Virus record (IMG/VR): IMGVR_UViG_3300035070_002843
Span: 1 to 52,345 of that record
Source: a virus
Reading direction: 5' to 3' (one strand)
Length of the DNA stretch: 52,345 nucleotides
The position numbers and the translations under genes are program-made. Below, in pieces: positions 29,015 to 36,701 of the stretch (position 1 is its first letter; each line of letters starts with the position of its first letter). The notes under the pieces were generated by a model, which worked only from the letters and a program-made list of their open reading frames with translations, did no database searches and was not told the DNA's origin.

Positions 29015-30388
29015 TTAGAATGTAAGAATAACTTTAATATCTTCAGTTTGAGCAGGATCTCTTAAAATACGAGCTCTATTTTCTATGTATAAGAGATCTC
29101 CGGACTGTGCATCTACCTGACCACCGAAACCGATACTATCCTGAGCATTCACAACGGTTGCAGTACCACCACCATCATCAGTAATGGTTTCACCACTACC
29201 GAATGTGCCGAAACCCGTGGTTTCGTTTTGATGATAAAATACCGTAGTACCACTGATTTGGTCAATATACGCACTTGCTGAATCACCAGACATTAAGTTA
29301 TCAATGGCTAGTGTTCCGGCGTTATCAACTCTGAGTGCTTTTAATGCCTTGCCGGAAGTTCCGTCAAATAATCCATCACTATCTTTCCACTCAAGATTTT
29401 TCATTAAAAGAATTTGTCTAAAATCTTGTCCAGTTAAGAATGTACCTGATTCGTCACCGGCCGGTTTTGATACAACCATAATGGATGTTGATAACAAGTC
29501 AATTACTGGATCATAGCCAATACCACGTATTGTTGAAATAATAGGACGCACAGCTGCGGGTACTGATGGACTGCCGCCAGTAAGCTCAATACTACTGTAA
29601 AGATAACCACTACCTAATGAAGCACTTTCATTATTCATTTCAATCTTTACCACGGACCCATTGTTTATTGTTGCCGTTGCCTGCGCGCCCGAACCGTCAC
29701 CCCTAAAAGTAACTGTCGGAGCAGTAGCATAACCAGCACCACCATTGGTGATTGAAACGCCAGTAATTTGACCACCCACTGCTGCTTCTTTAACTTGTGC
29801 TTGTTGAATTTCAAATGTGTTTAATCCAACAGTGCCTGAGGAATCCGTAATGAATTGAGTCGGTATGTAGTTTGATGATAGAAAATTATTTGCCTTTGTT
29901 GGGCTTAATGCATATAAAAATTTCCATCGATACCCATCTGCCGTTTCAAATGCTTGTGTCTGTGTGACACCAGCAGAAGTATAATTTGGCTTAACAATAG
30001 AGTTAACAGCAATGCCTAGTGAGTTACGACCTTGCTGCAAACAGATATACACCTCATTATCCTCGGTAAGCACATAATAAGTATTTGCAGGAATATCTGC
30101 ATACGTATCACTCCAACCAGAGTACACAGTGCCTGAAGCCCAGTTATACCGAGGTACCACAAATGATGCACCACCAGATGTAATTTGTTTTACTGATTGA
30201 AGATTTGCCCTAGCTATTCTTTGTTCTCTTAAAGAATTTACTGGTGTAACTACGGTATCACTCGAGTCGTATTGATCCGATTTACCCACGCCAATAAAGT
30301 AGCTATTGTTTCCTGCTGTATCCAAAACCTCTGTTAAAAGAGTATCAGCCGTTTGTCTTCTCAGCGTATCAGTAATAATTGCTGCCAT
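29015..30388 (-). CDS. gp8: baseplate wedge protein gp8
   Basis: 457 residues. The order of features, MAAIITDTLRRQTADTLLTEV, then YFIGVGKSDQYDSSD, YYVLTEDNEVYICLQQG, ADGYRWKFLYALSPTKA and NNFLSSNYIPTQF, matches marine T4-like gp8. T4 gp8 is a dimeric wedge component that binds gp10, gp7 and gp6. The central domain (GQITGVSITNGGAGYATAPT) has a glycine-rich repeated strand. The protein is longer than T4 gp8 (about 334 residues) by a C-terminal extension. Gene order 6, unknown, unknown, 8 is close to the T4 wedge cluster. Confidence 0.8.
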   Translation of the reverse strand: MAAIITDTLRRQTADTLLTEVLDTAGNNSYFIGVGKSDQYDSSDTVVTPVNSLREQRIARANLQSVKQITSGGASFVVPRYNWASGTVYSGWSDTYADIPANTYYVLTEDNEVYICLQQGRNSLGIAVNSIVKPNYTSAGVTQTQAFETADGYRWKFLYALSPTKANNFLSSNYIPTQFITDSSGTVGLNTFEIQQAQVKEAAVGGQITGVSITNGGAGYATAPTVTFRGDGSGAQATATINNGSVVKIEMNNESASLGSGYLYSSIELTGGSPSVPAAVRPIISTIRGIGYDPVIDLLSTSIMVVSKPAGDESGTFLTGQDFRQILLMKNLEWKDSDGLFDGTSGKALKALRVDNAGTLAIDNLMSGDSASAYIDQISGTTVFYHQNETTGFGTFGSGETITDDGGGTATVVNAQDSIGFGGQVDAQSGDLLYIENRARILRDPAQTEDIKVILTF

Positions 30389-30400
30389 TTTTATTCCCTA

Positions 30401-31216
30401 TTATGCTATTGTTGCGCCGTAATGACCAGACACATACCAATTGGTTCCGTCCCATACGAGTGTTGCTGCATCATATTGATCCAAGGCAACAGTGGTACCT
30501 TGTGCAAAACTTGCTGGTGTAATTGTCGCGATACCAACACCTTTATTGGTAAAGATTTTAGACTCACCGATTAATGTACCATTTGCTAAAGTAACGGCCA
30601 GTGCTGTGGCTTTATTACAAATGATGTATGATGTGTTTGCCGATGCCGCGCCGTTAGCCGTAATCTCAGTAGATGAAAATGCTACCTTACTCATACGAAC
30701 AGAACCAGTGCCTTTAGCATCAAGTCTTAAGTTAATATTCGTATCACCACCAGTAGCACTAACGATAACTGGGTTACCGGTCGAATTGTTTGAGACTGTA
30801 ATCTCATTTACCGCAGACGCCACGGTTGTAAACTTAATTAACTCATTGCTATTTGCATCGTTAATAGTTGGTGCCGTAATTGTTGGCGCACTAATAGTAG
30901 GACTGGTTAGTGTTTTATTTGTTAGTGTCTGCGTCGCGGAAGTGACGACAATAGTACCACCCGCATCAGGCAATAGAATAACTCTATCAGCAGTGGGATT
31001 AACCACAGCTAATCGTGTTTCAAAATCATCAGTACTGGAACCTTCAAATGCAATCGCACTATCCTCTAAAGAAATTTGTGAATTAAGTGAATTACTATCA
31101 CCAATCCAGTTGAAAAGTTCTATAAAGTTACTATTAATTTTTTGGCCAGCACTGCGTAGTGTGTCACCTGTGCCATCATTGGCAGAAGAGCCTACAGAAA
31201 TACTTTGTCTTGTCAT
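30401..31216 (-). CDS. virion fibre-like protein
   Basis: 271 residues. Starts MTRQSISVGSSANDGTGDTL, a short lead motif (GTGDTLRSAGQKINSNFIEL) common in marine phage tail proteins. The middle has the fibre-type phrase TQTLTNKTLTSPTISAPT, followed by beta-helix-like strands and a beta-sandwich end (YDAATLVWDGTNWYVSGHYG). Such proteins attach to the wedge in related phages, but no T4 counterpart is clear. A T4-type late promoter core lies 29 bases upstream, so this gene heads an operon with gp8 and DUF4815. Confidence 0.75.
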   Translation of the reverse strand: MTRQSISVGSSANDGTGDTLRSAGQKINSNFIELFNWIGDSNSLNSQISLEDSAIAFEGSSTDDFETRLAVVNPTADRVILLPDAGGTIVVTSATQTLTNKTLTSPTISAPTITAPTINDANSNELIKFTTVASAVNEITVSNNSTGNPVIVSATGGDTNINLRLDAKGTGSVRMSKVAFSSTEITANGAASANTSYIICNKATALAVTLANGTLIGESKIFTNKGVGIATITPASFAQGTTVALDQYDAATLVWDGTNWYVSGHYGATIA

Positions 31217-31245
31217 ATCTTATTCCGTTTGGATAAATCAATTTA

Positions 31246-31253
31246 TATTTATA
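31246..31253 (-). promoter_or_regulatory. T4-type late promoter core (TATAAATA)
   Basis: Exact TATAAATA on the minus strand in the 37-base gap between the 411-residue baseplate gene and the 271-residue gene, ending 29 bases before the latter's ATG. Confidence 0.6.
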
Positions 31254-32489
31254 TTAGAAAGTTGAATCGCTAAGGTAACGCGTAAACATATCGTTATCCA
31301 TTGTTTCGAGTGATAGTGAAAAATCAGCTCCACTTATTATACCTGATCCAAGTAATAAAGGTGCGAATTTAACAGTATCGGATAGAAGCTTAGGTTTAAA
31401 TACATTATCAATATATGGTGCATAAGGTGAAGATGAACCATTGGTGAGGTAATTACTCCAAGCTCCGGCATCGGATGCCGTCAGTGTACCAGTATTGTTA
31501 ATATCACCAAGAATTCTACCTGCGCCGTCGCTTTCGTCTTCTAACAAAGGTTCGTATGTTGGATCCCCGACACTTGCCAAAAGCAAGAAGCTTCCCATAT
31601 CAGAATCATTTACCGCCGATCGAGCATTATCAAAGGTGAAAGAGTTGGGTGTAACCAGTGTTGCAATTGTACCATAAAATCCATCCAACTGAGTTAGTGT
31701 TACATCCTTATAGGCACTAATAATCTGAGATATATTGAATCTATAATCAGCCAATGTATCACCATTAGAATCCCATAGTGCAGTTGTTTCTGTAAACGCA
31801 GTGTTTAGTGTAATGAAACCTTCTGATGATAAGACCAATGCCGTTGATGGCACCGCCAATGGATCTTCACTGAAACTGGTTAAACCCAATGCTTTTTCAG
31901 TTTGTGTAATTACTTGACCCTGATAATAAAAACCAGCAGGGTGTACAAATTTTAAATATAGGTCACGCCAATCAGCAGTTGAGAATGGTGTCTTAATTAA
32001 TAGTGAAAACGTTTGGTATAAGGCATTATCTTGGATAAATTTTAGTGATTCGTAACCTACTTTTGAATCACCTATTGTAAATAGATCTCTTTTTGGATAA
32101 TCAACAACAACATTTTCACCAAAAAATCCTCTAAAGAATCCTTCAATTGATGCAAGGGAACCTTTTACTCTATAAAACTTGGCTAATAGAGCTGTCATCA
32201 ATCTTGGGTTATCAAAGAAACTGGATGATTTTAAACCGTTACCGAATTCTTCAACAAGAAAGTCCAGACTCGCTTCATCCGTTTGCTCAGGATCTCTTGA
32301 AACAAATAAGTTATTGATCTGAGTTTTAAATGAATCCCTATTCTCACCCTCTAGATACTCATAATACTTCTCTAAAAATAAAAGTAAGTTAGGATATGAT
32401 TCTTGGAAATACTCTGGCAGTACCTCCCTTACTTTACTTTGAGAGAAACTTAAGTTTCTTCTTTCTAAATCTTCTGCTGGATTAATCAT
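31254..32489 (-). CDS. baseplate-associated virion protein with a dockerin-like loop
   Basis: 411 residues. The N-terminal half (LPEYFQESYPNLLLFLEKYYEYLE, LDFLVEEFGNGL, KGSLASIEGFFRGFFGE) is a helical domain conserved next to gp6 in marine T4-like phages. Around residues 328-340 is GDINNTGTLTASD, which fits a calcium-binding loop of the dockerin type. The C-terminus is probably involved in the virion, not secreted. It starts 4 bases inside the end of gp6 (ATGA overlap), so it is translated with gp6. No T4 gene number can be assigned with confidence; a gp7-like role is possible. Confidence 0.75.
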   Translation of the reverse strand: MINPAEDLERRNLSFSQSKVREVLPEYFQESYPNLLLFLEKYYEYLEGENRDSFKTQINNLFVSRDPEQTDEASLDFLVEEFGNGLKSSSFFDNPRLMTALLAKFYRVKGSLASIEGFFRGFFGENVVVDYPKRDLFTIGDSKVGYESLKFIQDNALYQTFSLLIKTPFSTADWRDLYLKFVHPAGFYYQGQVITQTEKALGLTSFSEDPLAVPSTALVLSSEGFITLNTAFTETTALWDSNGDTLADYRFNISQIISAYKDVTLTQLDGFYGTIATLVTPNSFTFDNARSAVNDSDMGSFLLLASVGDPTYEPLLEDESDGAGRILGDINNTGTLTASDAGAWSNYLTNGSSSPYAPYIDNVFKPKLLSDTVKFAPLLLGSGIISGADFSLSLETMDNDMFTRYLSDSTF

Positions 32490-34318
32490 GAGAGGACATT
32501 AAGAGTATTTTGATAATCAATTTGAGCTTTTGCGAATGAAAGCCCACTATCAATATCTATAACATAATTTCTTAATGGTCTAATTGTAGATTCATTGGTA
32601 GGTACTGCTGAAATTTTAATAATATCATTCGTTGCTGCTTCAGGATTAAATGCCGTTAGCTCAACCACACCCGTTGATGGTGTGTATTCACCTATGTTAT
32701 CAATGATAACCTCTTCAGCAAGAGACTGAATTTGTAAAATATTAGTGCCAAGTCTATTTCTAATTACAGCAGTTTGGCCAAGATAAGTAAACCTTGATGA
32801 TGTAACTGTAGGTGTATTAAGATTTGGTGCTGCTAGAGTTACTGGGTATGATAGAATAAAATTATTTAATGCACCAAATGTTGGCTCAATTCTTAATTGA
32901 ATTTTAACATCCATGCGAGAGTTAAGAATAGCCTGATTTATATTATCAATTCTTGATAACAAGGTTGATCTTCTAAATACTTTACCGAATTTCTTTAACT
33001 CTTCATTAAAGTAAGTTTCAATTATACTTGTTACGCTAGACTCAGCTGATCTAACCGTAGTGTTGGTTTGATCAGGATCAAAATTAAATCTAGTAGTAAG
33101 TTCTAAATAAACATTTACTGGATCTGAGAATACAGTGTCAATTGACATAATTGCCAGATTATTAGTCAGATTGGTAACAATAGAATCCTTAATCGTCTGC
33201 TTTTGAGCATCACTTACACCATCAATAAACTGTAAACCTACATACGTTCTACCGTATATGGGTGGTGTGTTATCCTGACCACCCCAAGCAATAACATCAG
33301 CTATGGATGAGGAATAATTGGCCAATATTTGTGCCTTATAATCTTCAGCTGTAACCATACGTTGTTGTGAAGCAAACGCGATGGATGCATTTTGTTTAAT
33401 TGATGCAATAGATTCATTCGCACTACCACCATTGGATGCTGAAACCGTAGTCGTAATAAGTGGATAATCAATACCACCGACGAACACATCATTTTGTGCA
33501 GTAAAAACATCCGCGCCATTAGCTTCATTAGCAGATGTGGCTAGATATGAAATTACAATCTTATTACCAACACTCGGTGCGTTACCCAAAACACTACCAT
33601 CACCAAAGATTAGCTCAAAATACCCATTCGGTACTTCCTTAATCTGGTACAAATAACTTGACTCATCAATTCTAATTGCTTTATTTAAATCACTATATGT
33701 GGTGTATGATGTACTCGTCGTCGTATCGTATACATTTACCACTACCGTTGTGGTATCAATGTCCTTATCAGGTATTACATAAATCTGTTGATCTGAAACA
33801 TCACCTACGATAAATGTTTTTGTTCTTATTACGCCTTCAGCAATTGTTAAATTCTGATTATTATTCTCATTCACAAATACATACTCACCAGAGCCATCAT
33901 CTGTGGCAACGTAATTCTCTAATGTTTGAAAAACATATGAGCTACCTTCAATAGATGTATTAAATTTAGTAAACGCTGGAATTGAAATCGTATTAGGTCT
34001 ATCTCCAGCTGTAATAAGTAAACTTAAATTTACACTTGCCTTTGATGTTGTTTTTGATCTTGGTGAGTAGCCAAGCATTTCTGCATGCGATACCACTGAT
34101 GATCTCAACTGAGCTGAATTTAGAAATGTCTCATTTAATGCAAAGTTTGCAATGAGACCGTTCATATGTGTATTATAAGCTAAAACATCCAATATATTGG
34201 ATAAACCAGAGGCTTCAAAATCGTAGTCAGCAAATTCACTCTGCTGTCTAAAATAAGCAGTCAAGTTCGCTTTAATATTATTAAAATCTAAATCTGATGA
34301 TTGAATGGTGGATGCCAT
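32486..34318 (-). CDS. gp6: baseplate wedge protein gp6
   Basis: 610 residues. The opening (LDFNNIKANLTAYFRQQSEFADYDFEASG then SNILDVLAYNTHMN) is the typical start of T4-type gp6, the protein that closes the ring between wedges and the hub. The central part (RMVTAEDYKAQILANYSSSI, AWGGQDNTPPIYGRTYV) is a baseplate J-like domain. The size is close to T4 gp6 (660 residues). It follows gp25 directly, as in T4-like phages, with no gap, and overlaps the next gene by 4 bases. Confidence 0.92.
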   Translation of the reverse strand: MASTIQSSDLDFNNIKANLTAYFRQQSEFADYDFEASGLSNILDVLAYNTHMNGLIANFALNETFLNSAQLRSSVVSHAEMLGYSPRSKTTSKASVNLSLLITAGDRPNTISIPAFTKFNTSIEGSSYVFQTLENYVATDDGSGEYVFVNENNNQNLTIAEGVIRTKTFIVGDVSDQQIYVIPDKDIDTTTVVVNVYDTTTSTSYTTYSDLNKAIRIDESSYLYQIKEVPNGYFELIFGDGSVLGNAPSVGNKIVISYLATSANEANGADVFTAQNDVFVGGIDYPLITTTVSASNGGSANESIASIKQNASIAFASQQRMVTAEDYKAQILANYSSSIADVIAWGGQDNTPPIYGRTYVGLQFIDGVSDAQKQTIKDSIVTNLTNNLAIMSIDTVFSDPVNVYLELTTRFNFDPDQTNTTVRSAESSVTSIIETYFNEELKKFGKVFRRSTLLSRIDNINQAILNSRMDVKIQLRIEPTFGALNNFILSYPVTLAAPNLNTPTVTSSRFTYLGQTAVIRNRLGTNILQIQSLAEEVIIDNIGEYTPSTGVVELTAFNPEAATNDIIKISAVPTNESTIRPLRNYVIDIDSGLSFAKAQIDYQNTLNVLS

Positions 34319-34762
34319 TTATCGTGTCCTTGCTAATGAAACTTCAACCGAAGTTATCTCTGATGTTGATACAACCTCAAACACAACGGTTACCTTTACC
34401 TCATACGAGTCTGGAAAAACATAAACCTGTACATCCAATACCCGAGCTCTTGGCTCATAGTTCTCAATAGCGAGAACGACATGATCCTGAATATCCTGCG
34501 CATCAAACTCTGATGATAACTCAAATAAGAATTTATTTAAATCACCGCCATAATAAGGTTCGAATGGCTTTTCGGTCCTATTAGTAAGCAACAAGTTTTT
34601 AACCGATTGCTTTACCGCCGCTGCGTTTGTCTTTTTATAAATCTCGCCGGTCGTTTTATTTGTAAAAGATAAATCAATATCCTTATATTCTTTTCTACGC
34701 GCTACTATTATAGACCTTGTAGCAAGATTTCCGTCTTCGATTGAAAAAGCTTTTGTAACCAT
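34319..34762 (-). CDS. gp25: baseplate wedge protein gp25
   Basis: 147 residues, similar to T4 gp25 (132). A GPW/gp25-type fold is indicated by the start of the central domain (TNAAAVKQSVKNLLLTNRTEKPF) and the conserved NYEPRARVLDVQV motif, whose EPR is the family signature. gp25 joins gp6 and gp53 at the wedge and contacts the sheath. It ends one base before the gp6 start. The name lysozyme-like is historical; no enzymatic activity is expected. Confidence 0.93.
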   Translation of the reverse strand: MVTKAFSIEDGNLATRSIIVARRKEYKDIDLSFTNKTTGEIYKKTNAAAVKQSVKNLLLTNRTEKPFEPYYGGDLNKFLFELSSEFDAQDIQDHVVLAIENYEPRARVLDVQVYVFPDSYEVKVTVVFEVVSTSEITSVEVSLARTR

Positions 34763-34774
34763 AGTTAGTATTTA

Positions 34775-35374
34775 TTAAACTTCTAATATTTCTACAAGCT
34801 CATTTGTACTTTGTACGTAATTATTAAAGGTTGTTTCAATCTTATTTGCATATGTCACAACCCATGGTGGTCTAATCTCTGGCATGATAATGGCAATTTG
34901 AGCATTCAGCTCACCATTTGGATCGTATGAATCATAGTCCAAAATAAGTTTATCAAATTCAATATGATCTTTTAAGAACACGGCCAAATCAAATGTTTTC
35001 TCTGGAGCGTTATTGCCTTCCTCATCAATGAGTTCGTAGACAACACACTGCCCATTTGCCATATAGCTATTTGTGCTACCGATGTCAAGAATCTCACCCG
35101 GCGCTGGACGATATAAACCTTCAGCAACCACGAGCCTATAATCAGCAAACTTACCACCAATGTTATCGGCAACAACTCTAATTACTTGAGCTTGCAAGTA
35201 ATATTGTTTGGCCAATTTTAATCTCTCAGCAGGACTGATGATATGTGTCATCGTCTGCTTATCGCCATAACCACCTAAAAATCTACCCATGCTAATACCA
35301 GGTGCCAATCGCGTTCGTGGTGTAATAACGGATTGGTTGGCTGGGTTATAAGCAGCATCTGGATTAATAATCAT
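34775..35374 (-). CDS. conserved baseplate-region protein, unknown
   Basis: 199 residues (MIINPDAAYNPANQSVITPRTRL). Mixed alpha/beta with a helical segment PAERLKLAKQYYLQAQVIRV, a beta domain (VAEGLYRPAPGEILDIGSTNSY), and a C-terminal strand-helix part ending FNNYVQSTNELVEILEV. No known motif is seen. It lies between the spike gene and gp25 with an ATGA overlap to the former. Its constant position between the spike and the wedge in marine T4-like phages suggests a baseplate component, but this is based on context only. Confidence 0.65.
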   Translation of the reverse strand: MIINPDAAYNPANQSVITPRTRLAPGISMGRFLGGYGDKQTMTHIISPAERLKLAKQYYLQAQVIRVVADNIGGKFADYRLVVAEGLYRPAPGEILDIGSTNSYMANGQCVVYELIDEEGNNAPEKTFDLAVFLKDHIEFDKLILDYDSYDPNGELNAQIAIIMPEIRPPWVVTYANKIETTFNNYVQSTNELVEILEV

Positions 35375-36696
35375 TTGCTATACCTCTTCGTCAAATCACC
35401 ACTATTGCCTATTGAAATACTACCTCGTTGTGGTGATGCATCAACACTTACGGTACGGCCAATTTTACTTGGTGCTGCCTGAATATATCCAGGACTTAAC
35501 TTACCTTCGGCAATCATCGCACCAATAAACTTAGCATTACCTAAAGTATTTCTATCTCTTAATTTAGACCGAACCTCCGATACCGTGAGTTCTCTATTTG
35601 CAACTCCTCCGTACTCATTGGTTTTATCAATCGTATCTTTTAACACATCACCCGGATCAATGGAAACCTCTTTCACACCAAATGATGATGCATGCAAGTA
35701 ATCAGTCATGATTGCCGCCGTTGGCTCAACCGTAACCGTAGTGTCGTGTGTGGGGTAGTTTGCAGAACCTGGACTACCAAGACCACCAGCAACATTTGCG
35801 CCACTTGCTAAATCTGCCAACGCAGCCTCATCGGCTTTACCATTCAAAGTGCCGTGGAATGTCTCACCGTAATATGACTTGCCATAATGAATAATATTAT
35901 CGCCACCAATAGTGCCAGTGTCGCCGATAAGCGTTAAACTCTCAGCCCCTATGTTGATATTGGGTGAGGATATGCTTGCAACGTTTTCAGCAGTAATCAT
36001 AAACTCATCACCACTGTACAGTTCAAATCCACCCTCAACGATTTGTTTCGTATCACCTTTGATAATCTTATTGGCATTACCCAAGATCGTTTCGGTCTGC
36101 TCACCACCAACGAAGTTGGACTGATGTTCCGTAATAACGGTCTTTTGTGTCTTACGAACTATTTTCTTATGTGACCCACGGATCTCTTCATTATTATTAC
36201 CACCCGTCGTTACGTTAAAATCACCACCGACGACGAGGTCAAAGTTACCCGCAACCTGTAGCGATAGGTTACCATTATAGACTAGTTCACCATCACCATC
36301 GACGATTACCTTTTCATCATGGCAGGTGACTCTAACCGTATTACCCACAGAGCTAAAGATCATGGTACCATCTGATCTCATCTCTACACCAGAACCCGTC
36401 CGATGACGAATTAAAATTCTCTCAGAACCAGGCGTATCATCATACTCTGTAATATGCCCACTGGCCGTTTGTTTAACCTGGTTGTTAGGATAACCAGACG
36501 GAGCGAGGGGTTTTAAATCAAGTGATACGTTTTTATAACCACCACCAGTGTATACTCTATTGATCTTATAACCACGTGCTGCCTCGTTTGTTGATGCAAC
36601 ATTTATGTATGATCTGTATGGATACTCGGCATTATGATCCGTAAAACCATTGTCACGTTTGCCTTCATTTGTTGGTTCAATGTCTATATCAGCCAT
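35371..36696 (-). CDS. gp5C: gp5-type central spike protein (beta-helix part)
   Basis: 441 residues. Residues from about 90 to 250 show short repeated strands typical of the gp5/VgrG triple beta-helix (SLQVAGNFDLVVGGDFNVTT, NNEEIRGSHKKIVRKTQK, GGEQTETILGNANKIIKGD). In T4 this helix is the C-terminal part of gp5; here it is a separate protein, while the OB-fold and lysozyme are in the gene at 39314. The C-terminal third is less regular (IDKTNEYGGVANRELTVSEV). It would form the membrane-piercing needle after assembly with the hub. A PAAR tip protein is not seen nearby. Confidence 0.82.
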   Translation of the reverse strand: MADIDIEPTNEGKRDNGFTDHNAEYPYRSYINVASTNEAARGYKINRVYTGGGYKNVSLDLKPLAPSGYPNNQVKQTASGHITEYDDTPGSERILIRHRTGSGVEMRSDGTMIFSSVGNTVRVTCHDEKVIVDGDGELVYNGNLSLQVAGNFDLVVGGDFNVTTGGNNNEEIRGSHKKIVRKTQKTVITEHQSNFVGGEQTETILGNANKIIKGDTKQIVEGGFELYSGDEFMITAENVASISSPNINIGAESLTLIGDTGTIGGDNIIHYGKSYYGETFHGTLNGKADEAALADLASGANVAGGLGSPGSANYPTHDTTVTVEPTAAIMTDYLHASSFGVKEVSIDPGDVLKDTIDKTNEYGGVANRELTVSEVRSKLRDRNTLGNAKFIGAMIAEGKLSPGYIQAAPSKIGRTVSVDASPQRGSISIGNSGDLTKRYSK

Positions 36697-36701
36697 GATG
36701 T

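Noticed and set aside
30492-31265. 257-residue plus-strand frame opposite the fibre-like gene
   Set aside because: Antisense shadow with hydrophobic, unstructured composition; the minus-strand frame has fibre motifs and promoter.
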